A stretch of 30,949 nt of DNA from a virus. The position numbers and the translations under genes are program-made. Shown here piece after piece: positions 30,237 to 30,949 of this stretch (its first letter is position 1; the number at the start of each line of letters is the position of its first letter). The notes below the pieces were generated by a model, which did no database searches, was not told where the DNA came from, and saw only the letters and a program-made list of their open reading frames with translations. Location of the stretch: positions 1 through 30,949 of IMG/VR virus record IMGVR_UViG_3300003702_000018; one strand, written 5' to 3'.

Positions 30237-30949
30237 GTCAAAATTCTTTCATATTTGTCTAGGTTTCGTTCAAATTCATGCAGACGTTTCCAAATACTTC
30301 TCAACTCTGTGATGGTTGTCCAATTGTGTAAGAACAATGCAAACCCACCGTGTACCTTTTGAAAAGCATTAGATACTTGTACTAATATACCTAACATTAT
30401 TGCACCAGTAAATAGACTCGGTCCCATAATCAAATATGGAACAATAACCATAAACTGGTCATAGGTAATCATCCAAGTATCAAAATAACCATAGTGTAAG
30501 TACAGTCTATGATAGTTGAATTTTATGCCAGTAAATAAACTCCATATAGTTTCAGGCTGTGCGTAGTTGGCTTTATCATCTTCACCTAGTACTAAATCTT
30601 TTCTAAATGCTGCCTCTACCTTCTGGTTGTTATACTCAAGGCCTGGTAGTTTCCAACCAACGAACCATGAGACTACTAAACCACCTAGAGATACAACAAT
30701 AGTTACCCATACTAACGAGCCGGGGATTTCACTAAAGAATGGAATTGTAACGTGGGCACTCAATCCCCATAGTACTGGAATAAATGCCACTAGTGTCATC
30801 ACAGCTCTAACAACTTGCAAACCTAATGACTCTACAATTCGAGCAAATCTATTACAGTCTTCCTGTATACGTTGAGATGCACCTTCTATTTCTTCCTCTA
30901 CTGCTCTCCATCTTGGAATATAATCAAACGTAATTGCTTCACGCCATCG
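30233..30949 (-). CDS. SbmA/BacA-like peptide transporter, N-terminal part cut by window edge
   Basis: The 238 visible codons are open to the right edge; the true start lies beyond it. The sequence contains a region typical of SbmA/BacA, including GASQRIQEDCNRFARIVESL (visible residues about 23-42) and VVRAVMTLVAFIPVLWGL (about 46-63), then further membrane segments (SLVWVTIVVSLGGLVVSWFV and YLIMGPSLFTGAIMLGIL) and a C-terminal helix ending KRLHEFERNLDKYERIL. SbmA and BacA are inner-membrane proton-driven importers of peptides and related compounds, about 400 residues long, so roughly 160 residues are missing here. It ends as the strong promoter for the clamp operon begins. It is an uncommon cargo for a T4-type phage. 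Confidence 0.85.
   Translation of the reverse strand, partial: RWREAITFDYIPRWRAVEEEIEGASQRIQEDCNRFARIVESLGLQVVRAVMTLVAFIPVLWGLSAHVTIPFFSEIPGSLVWVTIVVSLGGLVVSWFVGWKLPGLEYNNQKVEAAFRKDLVLGEDDKANYAQPETIWSLFTGIKFNYHRLYLHYGYFDTWMITYDQFMVIVPYLIMGPSLFTGAIMLGILVQVSNAFQKVHGGFALFLHNWTTITELRSIWKRLHEFERNLDKYERILT

Overview
The window looks like part of the genome of a lytic T4-type myovirus from a low-GC marine bacterium. It is AT-rich by eye and almost gap-free, with genes overlapping by 1-60 bases. It carries the T4 replication order on the minus strand: sliding clamp gp45, clamp loader gp44, clamp loader gp62, RegA, DNA polymerase gp43, then UvsX and the gp41 helicase. Several small proteins (DUF3310-like, Sm-like, CTS-bearing internal proteins, a KWDG protein, the KYLETxPGSLE protein) are of kinds I associate with marine T4-like phages. 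The host is not shown by the sequence. An alphaproteobacterium of SAR11 type is a guess, consistent with low GC and an SbmA/BacA-type transporter gene.

Layout, read in the direction of minus-strand transcription (right to left). 30949-28195: a truncated SbmA/BacA-like transporter, a strong sigma70-type promoter, a DUF3310-like protein, gp45, a zinc-ribbon protein and gp44. 28210-23260: an inserted island of seven modification-type genes (two DNA-methyltransferase-like proteins, a GNAT/2OG-oxygenase fusion, an AbrB-like protein, a glycosyltransferase, a formyltransferase and a SAM methyltransferase). 23267-14335: gp62, RegA, an Sm-like protein, gp43, a third DNA methyltransferase, a GNAT-like protein, a 55-residue ORF, UvsX, a Cys-rich zinc protein, a 2OG oxygenase, an unknown protein and gp41. 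14345-12855: the only plus-strand gene, of unknown function. 12812-5387: a late block of probable packaged and virion proteins, several with short N-terminal sequences resembling T4 capsid-targeting peptides, plus a 31-residue Cys-rich miniprotein. 5390-1417: a very large charged, modular protein that appears split by a single-base frameshift. 1397-1: a lysis-like group (membrane-anchored coiled coil, secreted Cys-rich protein, lipoprotein) and a truncated gene at the left edge.

How the parts work together: the right half copies and recombines DNA and may modify DNA or surface sugars; the left half supplies virion and packaged proteins and lysis functions. Promoters fit this split. Sigma70-like promoters lie directly before the DUF3310-like gene, gp43 and one small late-block gene. 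T4-late-type TATAAATA boxes precede a structural gene and the divergent pair around 12.8 kb. In five cases the promoter is so close to the ATG that the predicted transcript would be leaderless or nearly so.

No tRNA, rRNA, CRISPR array or insertion sequence was recognised. No stretch longer than about 100 bases lacks a gene.
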